The notes: generated by a model not told the origin, from the sequence alone. DNA of 64,000 nucleotides from Pseudoalteromonas sp. CO133X (GCA_004208945.1 SGPE01000029.1:334870-398869); one strand, 5' to 3'. Numbered from the stretch's first letter, positions 43,477 through 53,368 are shown. Numbers and translations: made by a program.

Positions 43477-45582
43477 TTAAAAGCTGACGCTTAATGATGC
43501 AATAAGTGTCCGGCCGCGACCTGGCGCGACGCCCCAATCTATGCCTTTAGCACCGCCAGACAGCCAGTACTCTTTATCAAATAGGTTTTCGGCCTTAATT
43601 CGCAGTGTGGTGTTAAAATCACTAAAGTGATATTTGGCACCTAAATCAAAGCGTGTATAAGACGGAAGGTTCAAATTGTTATTAACATTTTGCTCCCGTT
43701 CACCCACATGAAACATGCCTGCATTTACACTTAGGTTTTCTAAGAAAGGGAGTTGATAATCTAAAAATAGATTTGCTTGGAATTTAGGAACATTTGCAGG
43801 ACGGTTACCATTGAGCGCGGGTTCACCATCAAGCTCATCCAAACTAGGGTCCATAAATGTTATCGAAGCAACAGTTGATAGGCCCTCAATAAACGAGCCG
43901 CTGGCATTAAGTTCGATGCCTTTATGAGATTGGGTCCCGTCTTGTACAAAGTAATTGGTGATGTGGTTATGGTATTCCAGCATTTTTTCAATTTCGAATA
44001 CTGCGACTGAATAGTTCATTGAGTCAGTTTGATATTTTATACCGGCTTCTATTTGTTCACTTTCTTGTGGCCCTAACGATTCGCCTTCGTTAATTGCTCC
44101 ACTGCCAATTACTGCTACGCCGCCTTCTCCAGCACCTTCAGAGTAACTGGCATAAAAAGCGAGTTGATCGTTCGGGTTATAATTTAAGCCAATAATAGGT
44201 GTGTTGAAGGTGCGATCATCTAATGTTGATTTAGCTTGGTTTGGTGCGGTTTGATCTTTTTTATATTGAATATGACGCAGCCCTAGAGTCGCATAAAATA
44301 CATCATTAAAATGCAGGGTATCGGTAATGAAAAATGAGCTTTCGGTTGTGTCGGTTGTTGTTGGGTCGGGGTATTCTGGGAAGACAGGTTTACTTACATG
44401 TATAGGGTCAAATATGTTACCAACAGGATTGTCTAACTCAAACCAGCGACCATCTTTAGATTGGTAGTCACGAATACTTACGCCAACAACGAGTTCATGT
44501 TCAATACCTGCAGTAACAAGTTGCCCTGTAAAGAAACTGTGGGCAGAAACCGTATCATAGGTTTCATCTGGCGTTACTTGAATACTTGCTGATAGAACAT
44601 TTCCTTCTAAATCAACTGAATATATATCAGGAAAAATAGTGAACCGGTCATTCCCAGAAAGTGCGACTTGGTTAACCCACTGCCAATTATCATTGAGCCA
44701 AAAATCCACTCGCGCCGCTATATTGAAGGACTCGGTTTTATATTTTGCCCAAGGTTGGCCAAGTAATACTTCACTGGTATCTACATAAGGTGGGAGCACG
44801 GAACGGCTATCATCATTTGGGTCACGCGCTAAGCCAATAAGAGGTTGTGATACAGTACTTTTGTCTTGATAGTCGCCATCTAAGCGAATAAAAATACGGT
44901 CAGACAGTTGCCAGTCTAGAGCTGCGCTGAAAAAGTACCTTTCTAGGTCGTCACCACCAGTAAAGTCGCCATTTTTTTCTGCTGCGGCGTTGATACGATA
45001 ACCAAACGTTTGCTCACTATCTAAAGGACCACCAAAATCTACATGAATATAACGGCCCGCACGACTACGAAATTCTGTCGTGATATCTAAAAAGGAGTCC
45101 ATTGTTGGGCGCTTCGTTACATAGTTAATCGTGCCGCCAGGGTTGTTAAAACCCGAGACTAAGCTTGATGGACCTTTAATAATATCGATTCGTTGAATGT
45201 TCTCCAGTGGAACATCCTGATAAGGAGCAAGAGCAAGGCCATCTCGTCTTAGACCATTTGTCCAATCGAGTTGAAAGCCCCTCAGGCTAACAAAATCAAA
45301 TACTGTGCCGATAGCCGTATTTTGTACAGATGCATCATTGGCAAGCACTTCGCTCAACGTTTTTACTCTTTGATTTGTTATTAACTCTTCAGAAAAAGAT
45401 TGAATAGAAATAGGTAAAAACTGAGGATCTTTAATTCCTAGTGCCGAGGCATTTACATCTCGGGTACTATAAAGTGGTGTACGCGTACCTTGAACTTCAA
45501 GTTTTTCAATAGATTGAGTTGCAAATGATTGCATTGAAAATAAACCAGTAAGAACACTTACTGTTAGAACAGACCTTTTCAT
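43477..45582 (-). CDS. TonB-dependent siderophore receptor
   Basis: This 701-residue outer membrane receptor has a signal peptide (MKRSVLTVSVLTGLFSMQSFA), a plug domain (VQGTRTPLYSTRDV, then SLRGFQLDWTNGL and IDIIKGPSSLVSGFNNPGGTINYVTK) and a 22-strand barrel ending in LSVSF with terminal Phe. The plug motif is that of FhuA/FptA-type ferric siderophore receptors. It heads the operon, with a Fur box about 95 bases upstream of the start. It should import the metal complex of the product made by the downstream genes, or of a similar foreign compound. Confidence 0.9.
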   Translation of the reverse strand: MKRSVLTVSVLTGLFSMQSFATQSIEKLEVQGTRTPLYSTRDVNASALGIKDPQFLPISIQSFSEELITNQRVKTLSEVLANDASVQNTAIGTVFDFVSLRGFQLDWTNGLRRDGLALAPYQDVPLENIQRIDIIKGPSSLVSGFNNPGGTINYVTKRPTMDSFLDITTEFRSRAGRYIHVDFGGPLDSEQTFGYRINAAAEKNGDFTGGDDLERYFFSAALDWQLSDRIFIRLDGDYQDKSTVSQPLIGLARDPNDDSRSVLPPYVDTSEVLLGQPWAKYKTESFNIAARVDFWLNDNWQWVNQVALSGNDRFTIFPDIYSVDLEGNVLSASIQVTPDETYDTVSAHSFFTGQLVTAGIEHELVVGVSIRDYQSKDGRWFELDNPVGNIFDPIHVSKPVFPEYPDPTTTDTTESSFFITDTLHFNDVFYATLGLRHIQYKKDQTAPNQAKSTLDDRTFNTPIIGLNYNPNDQLAFYASYSEGAGEGGVAVIGSGAINEGESLGPQESEQIEAGIKYQTDSMNYSVAVFEIEKMLEYHNHITNYFVQDGTQSHKGIELNASGSFIEGLSTVASITFMDPSLDELDGEPALNGNRPANVPKFQANLFLDYQLPFLENLSVNAGMFHVGEREQNVNNNLNLPSYTRFDLGAKYHFSDFNTTLRIKAENLFDKEYWLSGGAKGIDWGVAPGRGRTLIASLSVSF

Positions 45583-45676
45583 TTTTTTCCAACCAGAATT
45601 TAAGTAGTGTAAGTAATTATTGTTTTGTTAAATGTTATAACGTAGCTAATAAAGCATGTTTAAATTTTAATTGGAA

Positions 45677-45695
45677 GTGATAATAGTTATCATTT
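45677..45695 (-). promoter_or_regulatory. Fur box upstream of the TonB receptor operon
   Basis: GTGATAATAGTTATCATTT is a near-perfect palindrome around the centre AGT and fits the Fur consensus (GATAAT...ATTATC) with few mismatches. It is about 95 bases upstream of the receptor start. Confidence 0.72.
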
Positions 45696-46102
45696 TATTG
45701 TGTTTATTTTTTTGTTTTGGGAATGGGGATAATAAAAAATGAGCGCTTATTGTGGCTCGTGGAGATCACCTTTACTAGCAAGTATTAAGTGAACAAAAGC
45801 ATATTATTAGCTAGTTTATGCGTTGTTATATTATTACGTTTTTAGATATAAAGTTATTGTAAATGACTGTAAATGAATTTGTGATGATATAGCAAAGCAA
45901 TTGTCTTTGTTTAAATTACTCGTATTGCTTCTAACATAAACTGAGCTTGTGTTTAGAGGTTGTGATGAAGTCCCTTTTTTAGAAAAAGCCCAACACATGC
46001 TACAGATTCTCTCATTTTATAACTAACTGATGTTGTTAAAAATATATTTTAATTACAAAAATAATTACCTTTTATGAATATAAATTGACGTTTTTATTTC
46101 AA

Positions 46103-46124
46103 CTGTCATCTTTCTGTCATTTTT
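46103..46124 (+). promoter_or_regulatory. PhoB (Pho) box upstream of the porin
   Basis: CTGTCAT at 46103-46109 and CTGTCAT at 46114-46120 are spaced 11 bases apart, each followed by a T/C-rich tetramer. This is the direct-repeat Pho box. It lies 67 bases before the porin start. Confidence 0.85.
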
Positions 46125-46190
46125 CGCTGGCACACTGCGCTCAATCAAACACGAGTATGTGTTTTTTGTTGCGATTATTGAGGAAACGAC

Positions 46191-47123
46191 ATGAAATTTG
46201 CAAAGTCTAGCTTATTCCTAGCTTTATTTGGTGGTTTATCTTTTTCTGCATTAGCTGATGTAGATTTATATGGTAAAGCCAACGTGACTGTTCAATCATC
46301 AGATGATGGCGAAGGGTCTTTTACTGAAATTAAAAGCAATAACTCACGTTTTGGCTTAAAAGGTTCTGAGAAGCTAACTGAAGGCTTAGAAGCTGTATAC
46401 AAATTTGAGTTTGGTGTTGATGTCTCTGATGCTGATTCGAAAGGCGATAACGATGACAACATTACTGCACGTAACCAATATGTAGGTGTTAAAGGTGGCT
46501 TTGGTCAAGTTGTAATTGGTCGTAATGACACTGCAATGAAGCAATCTCAAGGTAAAATTGATTTATTTAATGACCTTGAAGGTGATATTAAAAACGTATT
46601 CAAAGGTGAGAATCGTTTAGGTGATTCTATCTCTTATGCATCAAATGATTTTAGCGGTTTCAAAGTATTAGCGACTTACATCGCGGAAGATGATGTAGAT
46701 GCTGATGATGGATACTCAGTAGCACTGACGTATGGTGACGCTAAACTTAAAGAAAGCAAAATATACGCTTCTGTTGCAGCAGACAGCGAAGTGAAAGGCT
46801 ACGATATTGTTCGTGCGACAGTGCAAGGTAAAGTTGGCGACTTCAAACTAGGCGCAATGTACCAAACACAAGAAAAAGTAGATGGCAGTGCAGAGGCTGA
46901 CGGTTATTTAGTGAATGCGGCTTATCAAATGAATAGCAATACATTTAAAGTTCAATATCAAGTAATTGACTTTGATGAAGGCGACAAGAAAACAGCTATT
47001 TCAGCAGGTGTTGATCACAAGCTAAGCAAAAACACCAAGGTATTTGGTTTCTACTCAACATTTGATACTGACAACCAAGTTGATCAAGACTACTTAGGTG
47101 TTGGTATTGAGTACAAGTTTTAA
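46191..47123 (+). CDS. Phosphate-starvation outer membrane porin (Gram-negative porin family)
   Basis: This 310-residue porin has a signal peptide (KSSLFLALFGGLSFSALA), mature start DVDLYGKANVT, the conserved SRFGLKGSEKLTEGLEAVYKFE and GFGQVVIGRND strands, and C-terminal IEYKF with terminal Phe. It belongs to the 16-stranded Porin_4 class. The Pho box upstream suggests induction by phosphate limitation, as for PhoE in E. coli. Anion selectivity cannot be read directly. GAGG precedes the start, and a terminator follows. Confidence 0.88.
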   Translation: MKFAKSSLFLALFGGLSFSALADVDLYGKANVTVQSSDDGEGSFTEIKSNNSRFGLKGSEKLTEGLEAVYKFEFGVDVSDADSKGDNDDNITARNQYVGVKGGFGQVVIGRNDTAMKQSQGKIDLFNDLEGDIKNVFKGENRLGDSISYASNDFSGFKVLATYIAEDDVDADDGYSVALTYGDAKLKESKIYASVAADSEVKGYDIVRATVQGKVGDFKLGAMYQTQEKVDGSAEADGYLVNAAYQMNSNTFKVQYQVIDFDEGDKKTAISAGVDHKLSKNTKVFGFYSTFDTDNQVDQDYLGVGIEYKF

Positions 47124-47153
47124 TCCTCTAAAGGAATAACTCCCTTACTTGTT

Positions 47154-47178
47154 AGCCCAGCATCTGCTGGGCTTTTTT
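47154..47178 (+). terminator. Terminator of the porin gene
   Basis: The stem AGCCCAGCA/TGCTGGGCT is followed by TTTTT just before the convergent recG stop. Confidence 0.9.
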
Positions 47179-47190
47179 GTATTATCTGTC

Positions 47191-49272
47191 TTACGCTAAG
47201 GCGTAGTCGGACTTGCCAGCAAGCCAACGTTGGATAAGCTTTTCACTTTGTGTGGGGAATTGCTCAAGCATTTTAAATGCGATTGGGCGTACTTGTGTTA
47301 AGGTTTGTTTATCACGGCTCAAGTCAGCGATTTTAAAATCAGCTAAGCCTGTTTGTTTTGTTCCAAGTACTTCACCTGGACCGCGAATTTCGAGGTCTCT
47401 TTCGGCGATAACAAAGCCGTCATTGCTTTCTCGTAGCACTCCTAAACGTTTTTGAGCAGTTGCAGAGAGCGGAGCATGATAAAGTAATACACAGTGTGAT
47501 GCAGTTGCACCACGACCAACACGGCCACGTAATTGGTGTAACTGAGCAAGCCCTAATCGTTCTGGATTTTCAATTATAATCAGGCTCGCATTGGGCACAT
47601 CAACCCCCACTTCAATCACTGTTGTTGCAACTAATACGTGAATATTTCCCGCCTTAAACTCGCTCATAATGGCTTGTTTTTCAGCGGCTTTCATACGGCC
47701 ATGTACTAAGCCTACCTGCAATTCAGGAAGTGCATTTTTTAATTGTTCGGCGCTATCTTCAGCTGCTTGGCATTGCAGTACTTCCGATTCATCGATTAAG
47801 GTGCAAACCCAATATACTTGACGGCCCTGCTCTTGGCAGGCTGTTTTGACCCGTTGAATAATTTCATCACGGCGAGTATCGGGGATTGCGACTGTCGTAA
47901 TAGGCGTTCGGCCAGGGGGAAGTTCGTCTATGATGGAGGTTTCTAAGTCGGCATACGCTGTCATTGCTAAAGTGCGGGGAATAGGTGTTGCGGTCATAAC
48001 GAGTTGATGTGGGTAGCAATCACCAAAACGCCCTTTTTCACGTAGCGATAAGCGCTGGTGCACACCAAAGCGGTGTTGCTCATCAATAATAATTAAAACA
48101 AGGTTATTAAACTCAACCTGATCTTGAAATAGTGCATGCGTACCCACAATCATTTGTGCTTCGCCAGAGGCTATTTTTTCGAGTGTGACGGTGCGCTCTT
48201 TACCTTTGCTTTTACCTCCAAGCCATGCGACTTCAATACCGAGTTCTTTAAACCATTGGCTAAAGTTGATGCCATGTTGTTCTGACAAAATTTCGGTAGG
48301 TGCCATAAGTGCCACTTGGTAACCTTCACTAATCGCTGTTAAAGCGCTCAATGCTGCGACTAACGTTTTACCTGAACCAACATCTCCTTGCACTAACCTC
48401 ATCATTGGGAAGGGATGTTGTAAGTCTCCTTTGATTTCTGCAACCACCCGACTCTGCGCATTAGTTGGGCTAAAAGGGAGCTGTGTTAAAAACTGTTGTT
48501 CTAGTTGATTATGCGGTGTTAAGGCGACCGCTTTAACACTTTGACCTTTTTGACGAAGTTTTAATAAACTGATGTTTTGTGCCAGTAACTCTTCAAATAC
48601 AAGCCGTTGCTGTGCAGGATGAAAGCCTTGCTCCAGTGCCGTTAAATCAACATCATTTTGTGGGCGGTGCAGAGTTAAAAGTGCATCACTTAAACGCATG
48701 CCAGTAGGTTGAAATGGTTCTGGCAATAATTCTTCTACAGGATATTTTGCAAGTAAGTTGAGCGCCTGATCACTTAAAGCACGAATAGATAGCTGCTTCA
48801 GCCCTTCTGTGACAGGATAAACCGGTGTCAGGGTTGTGTTTGTTGGTTGCTCTGATGGAGTGTCTGACAAACTATATTCAGGGTGAGTCATTTCAAAGCC
48901 AACCCGCCCACGGCGTATTTCGCCAAAGCAGCGTATGATTTTACCTGTACTCAGTGCATTTTTTTGTGCCGCATTAAAGTTAAAAAAACGCAGCGTTAAG
49001 CGACCCGTGCCATCATTCACTTGGCATACCAACATACGGCGCTTGCCAAATGTGATTTGGCTTGTTTCGACAGTGGCTTCAATGCTGACATGACTGTGAG
49101 GTTGTAAGTCACATATGGCATGTATACGAGTGCGGTCTTCGTAGCGATGAGGCAAATGAAACAGCATATCTTGCACTGTGTTTATTCCCAGCTTAGCAAG
49201 ACGCTCGGCCATTTTAGGGCCAACGCCTTTTAATTCAGTAATAGGATAGTGTGCTAAGCTAGGGTGACTCAA
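47191..49272 (-). CDS. recG: RecG, ATP-dependent DNA helicase
   Basis: This 693-residue branch-migration helicase has an N-terminal OB-fold wedge domain (ELKGVGPKMAERLAKLGINT, then MLVCQVNDGTGRLTLRFFNF). Helicase motifs follow: Walker A LVQGDVGSGKTLVAA, DEQH box IIIDEQHRFGV, ATPIPRTLAMTAY and QLRGRVGRG. It remodels stalled forks and Holliday junctions. Length matches E. coli RecG (693). It follows trmH on the same strand, the spoT-trmH-recG order seen in E. coli with other genes inserted here. Confidence 0.98.
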   Translation of the reverse strand: MSHPSLAHYPITELKGVGPKMAERLAKLGINTVQDMLFHLPHRYEDRTRIHAICDLQPHSHVSIEATVETSQITFGKRRMLVCQVNDGTGRLTLRFFNFNAAQKNALSTGKIIRCFGEIRRGRVGFEMTHPEYSLSDTPSEQPTNTTLTPVYPVTEGLKQLSIRALSDQALNLLAKYPVEELLPEPFQPTGMRLSDALLTLHRPQNDVDLTALEQGFHPAQQRLVFEELLAQNISLLKLRQKGQSVKAVALTPHNQLEQQFLTQLPFSPTNAQSRVVAEIKGDLQHPFPMMRLVQGDVGSGKTLVAALSALTAISEGYQVALMAPTEILSEQHGINFSQWFKELGIEVAWLGGKSKGKERTVTLEKIASGEAQMIVGTHALFQDQVEFNNLVLIIIDEQHRFGVHQRLSLREKGRFGDCYPHQLVMTATPIPRTLAMTAYADLETSIIDELPPGRTPITTVAIPDTRRDEIIQRVKTACQEQGRQVYWVCTLIDESEVLQCQAAEDSAEQLKNALPELQVGLVHGRMKAAEKQAIMSEFKAGNIHVLVATTVIEVGVDVPNASLIIIENPERLGLAQLHQLRGRVGRGATASHCVLLYHAPLSATAQKRLGVLRESNDGFVIAERDLEIRGPGEVLGTKQTGLADFKIADLSRDKQTLTQVRPIAFKMLEQFPTQSEKLIQRWLAGKSDYALA

Positions 49273-49310
49273 AGGTGACTCAAATTATTAATTAGTAGAC
49301 TTTTTTCAGT

Positions 49311-50027
49311 TTACTTGCACTCGTCAGTGGCTTCAAGCGTTTGCGTGTGCTTTAACGTGTGCCAAAAGATGTCATCAGCAACGATTTCGCCATTTTCATC
49401 AAGGGCAGGGTAGGGAAGCTCTTTTTCGCGGCATTGCTCAGCAATAATGGGATGGCAACCTTCAAACAAAATACGGTGCTTCACTTTTTCATCGAGCATA
49501 TTACGGTTATATAAGCCAGCTTCTTCGCGTTGGCGTTGTGCTTCAAACAAAATAAGTGCCGCTGCGACAGAGACATTCAGCGATTGCACCATACCCTGCA
49601 TAGGGATGATGATGTTCTTATCTGCGTGTTCAAGCGCGCGAGGTGAAATGCCATCACGTTCTTGCCCAACAATCACAGCGGTTGGTTTGGTGTAATCTAT
49701 TTCGCGAAAATCAACGGCATCATCAGTTAAATTGGTTGCCAAAATTTGCACATCGGGGTTATGGGCTCTCATCATAGCAACAGCATCATCAATATTGCGG
49801 TGTAAGTGAGTTTCGAGCCAATTCTTACTCCCACCAGAGGTATTATTGGTGAGCCACTTTTGATTATCAGGCCACACAGCATGTACGTGATGACAGCCAG
49901 TGGCGTCTGCTGTGCGGGCAATGGCCGACAAATTATGATGCTTGTGTACTTCTTCTAAGCAAACGGTTAGGTCTGTTTGACGGCGATCTAACACGCGCTT
50001 CACACGCTCAAAGCGAGTTGTATCCAT
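49311..50027 (-). CDS. trmH: TrmH, tRNA (Gm18) 2'-O-methyltransferase
   Basis: This 238-residue SPOUT methyltransferase modifies G18 of tRNA. It has the N-terminal LEEVHKHHNLSAIARTADATG block and the knot motifs AVIVGQERDGIS, IIPMQGMVQSLNVSVAAALIL, all characteristic of TrmH. Length is close to E. coli TrmH (229). It lies just upstream of recG on the same strand. spoT is 4 kb away rather than adjacent as in E. coli. Confidence 0.95.
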   Translation of the reverse strand: MDTTRFERVKRVLDRRQTDLTVCLEEVHKHHNLSAIARTADATGCHHVHAVWPDNQKWLTNNTSGGSKNWLETHLHRNIDDAVAMMRAHNPDVQILATNLTDDAVDFREIDYTKPTAVIVGQERDGISPRALEHADKNIIIPMQGMVQSLNVSVAAALILFEAQRQREEAGLYNRNMLDEKVKHRILFEGCHPIIAEQCREKELPYPALDENGEIVADDIFWHTLKHTQTLEATDECK

Positions 50028-50081
50028 AGTTATGTGCTCGTTGGCAGATTCTAATTGGTGCTGATTATACGCAGTATAGTG

Positions 50082-50540
50082 CTAAGGCACTACCGCTCTA
50101 CTAATTGGATTTTGTAAGGAGATCAGTGTTTCGGTGGATTGAATAGCCTCGATTGCTTGAATCTTATTAATTAACACATCTTGTAGGTGATCAATTGAGC
50201 GTGTCATCACTTTGATAAATATACTGTAGTTGCCTGTAGTGTAGTAGGCTTCAACCACTTCTTCTAATTCTTTTAAATGTAATAAAGTTTGCGGGTAATC
50301 GCGGGCATTATTCAAGTTAATACCTATAAAACAACATACATCGTAACCGAGTTGCTTTGCATTAATGCTTACCTGAGTGCCCGTAATGATGCCAGCTTGT
50401 TTCATCTTTTCGACTCTGACATGAATAGTGCCAGCACTTACAGCAAAGCGTTTAGCTAATTCTGCATACGCTGTGCGCGCATTTTCCATTAAAGCATTAA
50501 GGATGTTTTTATCGAGATTGTCGATTTGATAATTTTCCAT
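50082..50540 (-). CDS. asnC: AsnC, Lrp-family transcription regulator
   Basis: The ATG at 50540 gives 152 residues matching E. coli AsnC; the frame is open ten codons farther but that start does not fit the family. The N-terminal helix-turn-helix (DNLDKNILNALMENARTAYA, then FAVSAGTIHVRVEKMKQAGI) is followed by the RAM ligand domain (VVEAYYTTGNYSIFIKVM). AsnC activates asnA in the absence of asparagine. It is divergent from asnA, sharing the intergenic control region. Confidence 0.95.
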   Translation of the reverse strand: MENYQIDNLDKNILNALMENARTAYAELAKRFAVSAGTIHVRVEKMKQAGIITGTQVSINAKQLGYDVCCFIGINLNNARDYPQTLLHLKELEEVVEAYYTTGNYSIFIKVMTRSIDHLQDVLINKIQAIEAIQSTETLISLQNPISRAVVP

Positions 50541-50728
50541 CGTATTTCTTAGTGTTAATTGTTGAATCAATAAATTTTATAGCATTATTTTTATGAAAAT
50601 TTCAATGTTAAGTTCTTTTTATTGATGGTTATTGAAAATAACCTTTATTTAGTTGAGGATTGTTTTAACGAAGAGATTTCAGTTCTCTATTAAGCAAGTA
50701 ACAATAACTGGGAATGAGGCCAATTATT

Positions 50729-51724
50729 ATGAGTTCACACTACCTAAAGCAACAGCAGCAAATAAGCAAAGTAAAGCAGTTCTTTTCAAGCCAACTAGAA
50801 CAACAATTAGGGCTTGTTGAAGTGCAAGCGCCAATTTTGGCTAAAGTCGGTGATGGTATACAAGATAACTTAAGCGGTACTGAAAATGCTGTGTCGGTAG
50901 CGGTGAAAACGATTCCTAGCAGTCAATTTGAAGTGGTGCACTCACTTGCGAAGTGGAAAAGAAAAACACTTGCAGATCATGGCTTCTCTGTAGGTGAAGG
51001 CCTTTATACGCATATGAAAGCACTTCGTCCTGATGAAGAATCATTAAGCCCAATTCATTCAGTGTATGTAGATCAGTGGGATTGGGAGAAAGTTATCTGT
51101 GAGAGCACTGAGCGCACTTTAGATAAGCTCAAAGAAACCGTCACATCAATTTATCAAGCAATAAAATCAACAGAGCGCTTTGTTGCCAGTGAGTTTGGTT
51201 TAACGCCGTTCTTACCAGAGCAAATTACTTTTGTGCACAGTGAACAATTACGACAAATGTATCCCGATTTCACCGCAAAACAGCGTGAAAAGGCAGTCGC
51301 TCAAGAATATGGTGCAGTCTTTCTAATTGGTATCGGTGGCGCACTTGCCGATGGGAAAATTCATGATGTGCGTGCCCCTGATTATGACGACTGGTCTACT
51401 AAAACCTGTAGTAAATTTGCCGGTTTAAATGGCGACATTCTAGTTTGGAACCCAGTGCTTGAAGATGCATTTGAAATATCATCAATGGGTATTCGTGTAA
51501 GCCCTGATGCACTTGCCACACAGTTGGCAATTACAGGTGACCAAGCACGCCTTGAGTTTGATTGGCATAAAGCATTGTTAGCGAAAAAATTTCCACAAAC
51601 AATTGGTGGTGGGATTGGTCAATCACGTTTAGCGATGCTGTTGTTACAAAAACAGCATATTGGTCAGGTGCAAGTGGGTGTATGGCCAGAGCAATTGAAG
51701 CAGCAGGTTGACGGTATTCTTTAA
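50729..51724 (+). CDS. asnA: AsnA, aspartate-ammonia ligase
   Basis: The ATG at 50729 after GAGG gives 331 residues, matching E. coli AsnA (330); an ATG at 50714 is too close to its ribosome site. The enzyme makes asparagine from aspartate, ammonia and ATP and is related to class II tRNA synthetases. Clear blocks are [59 protein letters not shown] and [11 protein letters not shown]. It is controlled by the divergent asnC. Confidence 0.98.
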   Translation: MSSHYLKQQQQISKVKQFFSSQLEQQLGLVEVQAPILAKVGDGIQDNLSGTENAVSVAVKTIPSSQFEVVHSLAKWKRKTLADHGFSVGEGLYTHMKALRPDEESLSPIHSVYVDQWDWEKVICESTERTLDKLKETVTSIYQAIKSTERFVASEFGLTPFLPEQITFVHSEQLRQMYPDFTAKQREKAVAQEYGAVFLIGIGGALADGKIHDVRAPDYDDWSTKTCSKFAGLNGDILVWNPVLEDAFEISSMGIRVSPDALATQLAITGDQARLEFDWHKALLAKKFPQTIGGGIGQSRLAMLLLQKQHIGQVQVGVWPEQLKQQVDGIL

Positions 51725-51737
51725 GTTAACGCTTTTA

Positions 51738-51768
51738 GTTAAAAAGAGGCTTTAAACCTCTTTTTAAC
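51738..51768. terminator. Bidirectional terminator of asnA and the FapA gene
   Basis: The 12-base stem GTTAAAAAGAGG/CCTCTTTTTAAC around a seven-base loop carries A- and T-runs that serve both strands. It overlaps the stop of the convergent gene. Confidence 0.88.
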
Positions 51769-53368
51769 TTGTTTTGAACTCAACTTCGATTTTATTTTCT
51801 TCCAGCTTCACTTTACAAGGCGGGTATTGGCGGTTAGTTCGTAATACTTTGTCAAAAATATGAATTTCGACTCCTGAGTGAAGCGCTTTATTCACGACCA
51901 ATTCGGCATCTTCGAGTAAGTCATGCAGATGATGTTCTAAGCTTGATAGCTTTTTCTCTAATTGTTCGGCTTGTTGACAATAATGGTTTTGTGTCGCGCC
52001 TATTTTTGCGAGTAGCAGCTTTTTCTTTTCAGCATCTTTGACTTGATCTGCTTTTTCAATGGCTTCTTGTAATGTATCAAGCTGAGAGTCTGTTTGTGCG
52101 AGGTCTTTTAAACATTGGTCGGTTTCTGCTGTCACATCGGCGCCTGATGCGGCAAGGTTTACAACCATTTTAGCCCCTGATTCGTTGCCGATTTCGCCTG
52201 CTATAATGATTTGCGCGTCGAGAATTTCTCCGCCAAATAACTTACCTTGCGGGTTATCTTCTTGGCCAACTTGCAACAGCTTTTTGGCTTTCATAATACA
52301 GTGGCTCGATTGACGCTCTATAATAATATTATTGGCTTCTAAGTAACTATATTGGCCGTGTGATAGGTGAATATCACCTTGGCTAATAATATTACATGAT
52401 AGCGTTTTATCATCGAGCTGATGACCAATCACACCTTGCTTAATAGTTATATCGCCAATAGCAGATAGATGACCAGATTCAACTGTTCCCATCACTGTAA
52501 TATCACCTTTGGCATTTATACGCATACCAGGCTCGACATTGTGAGTGACAATAACACTTCCTTCAAAATCAACATGACCACTTTTAACGTTTACGTCAGC
52601 AATAGTGAAAATATCATCGACACGCATGCCGTTAGCAATATCCACTGGCACGCCTGAAATTGCCGAAACTAATTCTAGCGGATTATTTTTTGAAATCTCT
52701 GTGCCTTCGCCTGCAACAAGTGCGCTGCTTTCACCTGCTTTTGCGGGTAGCACATCGCCAGTGACGGTAAATCCCTCTTTACCTGGGGTCGCGGGTATTT
52801 GTTTTACCAATAATACACCCGGTTCAACGCTGGCTAATTTACCAAAGTCGCGCATATCAACGGTGCCATCTTCGCGCAGTGTTGGCTTTTTCAATCGGTC
52901 TTTTAATGTTTCAACTTGTGGTACTAGCTTAGATGGCTGCCCATCAACAGGTAAACGGCCTTTTGCTACGACACCTTTTACCTTTTCTCCCGCGGGAAGC
53001 TCAAGTTGTTGTTGTAATAACTTTTCTAGGTAGGCTTGTTTATAACCACGTGCGACACCTGCTTTGATTAACTCTTTTTTGGCGTTTTCTAGGCTCATGA
53101 TCGTGCCACCTTCGGCAAGTGTTAACTCGCCTGTAGCCAGCATTTTGTCATCACTGAGTGTTATTTCGAGGCTTGCATCATGCTTTGAGGCAACAACAAG
53201 CGTACGCTCTTTCATATCGGTTTTGAAAAAGTTGTTGATGGCATCATGATCCACTCTGCATTCACAGAAAGATGACTTTTCTAGTGCCTCAATGATAAAG
53301 GCAGCACTAGGTGGTGAGTGTTCATGAACATCCAATAAGATGTTTCCGTTATGAGCCAGCTTAAACAC
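51764..53368 (-). CDS. FapA (DUF342) family protein
   Basis: This 534-residue cytoplasmic protein has an N-terminal domain of about 120 residues and the DUF342 core. Core features are AVEG-like strand turns such as VEPGVLLVKQIPATPGKEGF, the ladder GHVDFEGSVIVTHNVEPGMR and GDITVMGTVESGH, and a C-terminal coiled coil (residues about 420-490, KLLLAKIGATQNHYCQQAEQ). The core forms a beta-helix like polymerising bactofilin proteins. Homologues influence flagellar assembly or cell-cycle signalling in a few bacteria; no function is assigned here. It stands as a single gene. Confidence 0.8.
   Translation of the reverse strand: MFKLAHNGNILLDVHEHSPPSAAFIIEALEKSSFCECRVDHDAINNFFKTDMKERTLVVASKHDASLEITLSDDKMLATGELTLAEGGTIMSLENAKKELIKAGVARGYKQAYLEKLLQQQLELPAGEKVKGVVAKGRLPVDGQPSKLVPQVETLKDRLKKPTLREDGTVDMRDFGKLASVEPGVLLVKQIPATPGKEGFTVTGDVLPAKAGESSALVAGEGTEISKNNPLELVSAISGVPVDIANGMRVDDIFTIADVNVKSGHVDFEGSVIVTHNVEPGMRINAKGDITVMGTVESGHLSAIGDITIKQGVIGHQLDDKTLSCNIISQGDIHLSHGQYSYLEANNIIIERQSSHCIMKAKKLLQVGQEDNPQGKLFGGEILDAQIIIAGEIGNESGAKMVVNLAASGADVTAETDQCLKDLAQTDSQLDTLQEAIEKADQVKDAEKKKLLLAKIGATQNHYCQQAEQLEKKLSSLEHHLHDLLEDAELVVNKALHSGVEIHIFDKVLRTNRQYPPCKVKLEENKIEVEFKTS

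Larger units (their letters stand above)
45583..46190. other. Divergent intergenic region with Fur and Pho boxes
   Basis: This 608-base AT-rich region separates the TonB receptor gene from the porin gene. It holds a Fur box near the receptor side and a PhoB box near the porin side. No credible gene was found between them. A short palindrome GTTATAAC near 45633 recalls part of a Zur site but is too short to call. Confidence 0.7.

Noticed and set aside
52605-53033. 142-codon plus-strand open frame
   Set aside because: It is antisense to the FapA gene and of shadow composition.
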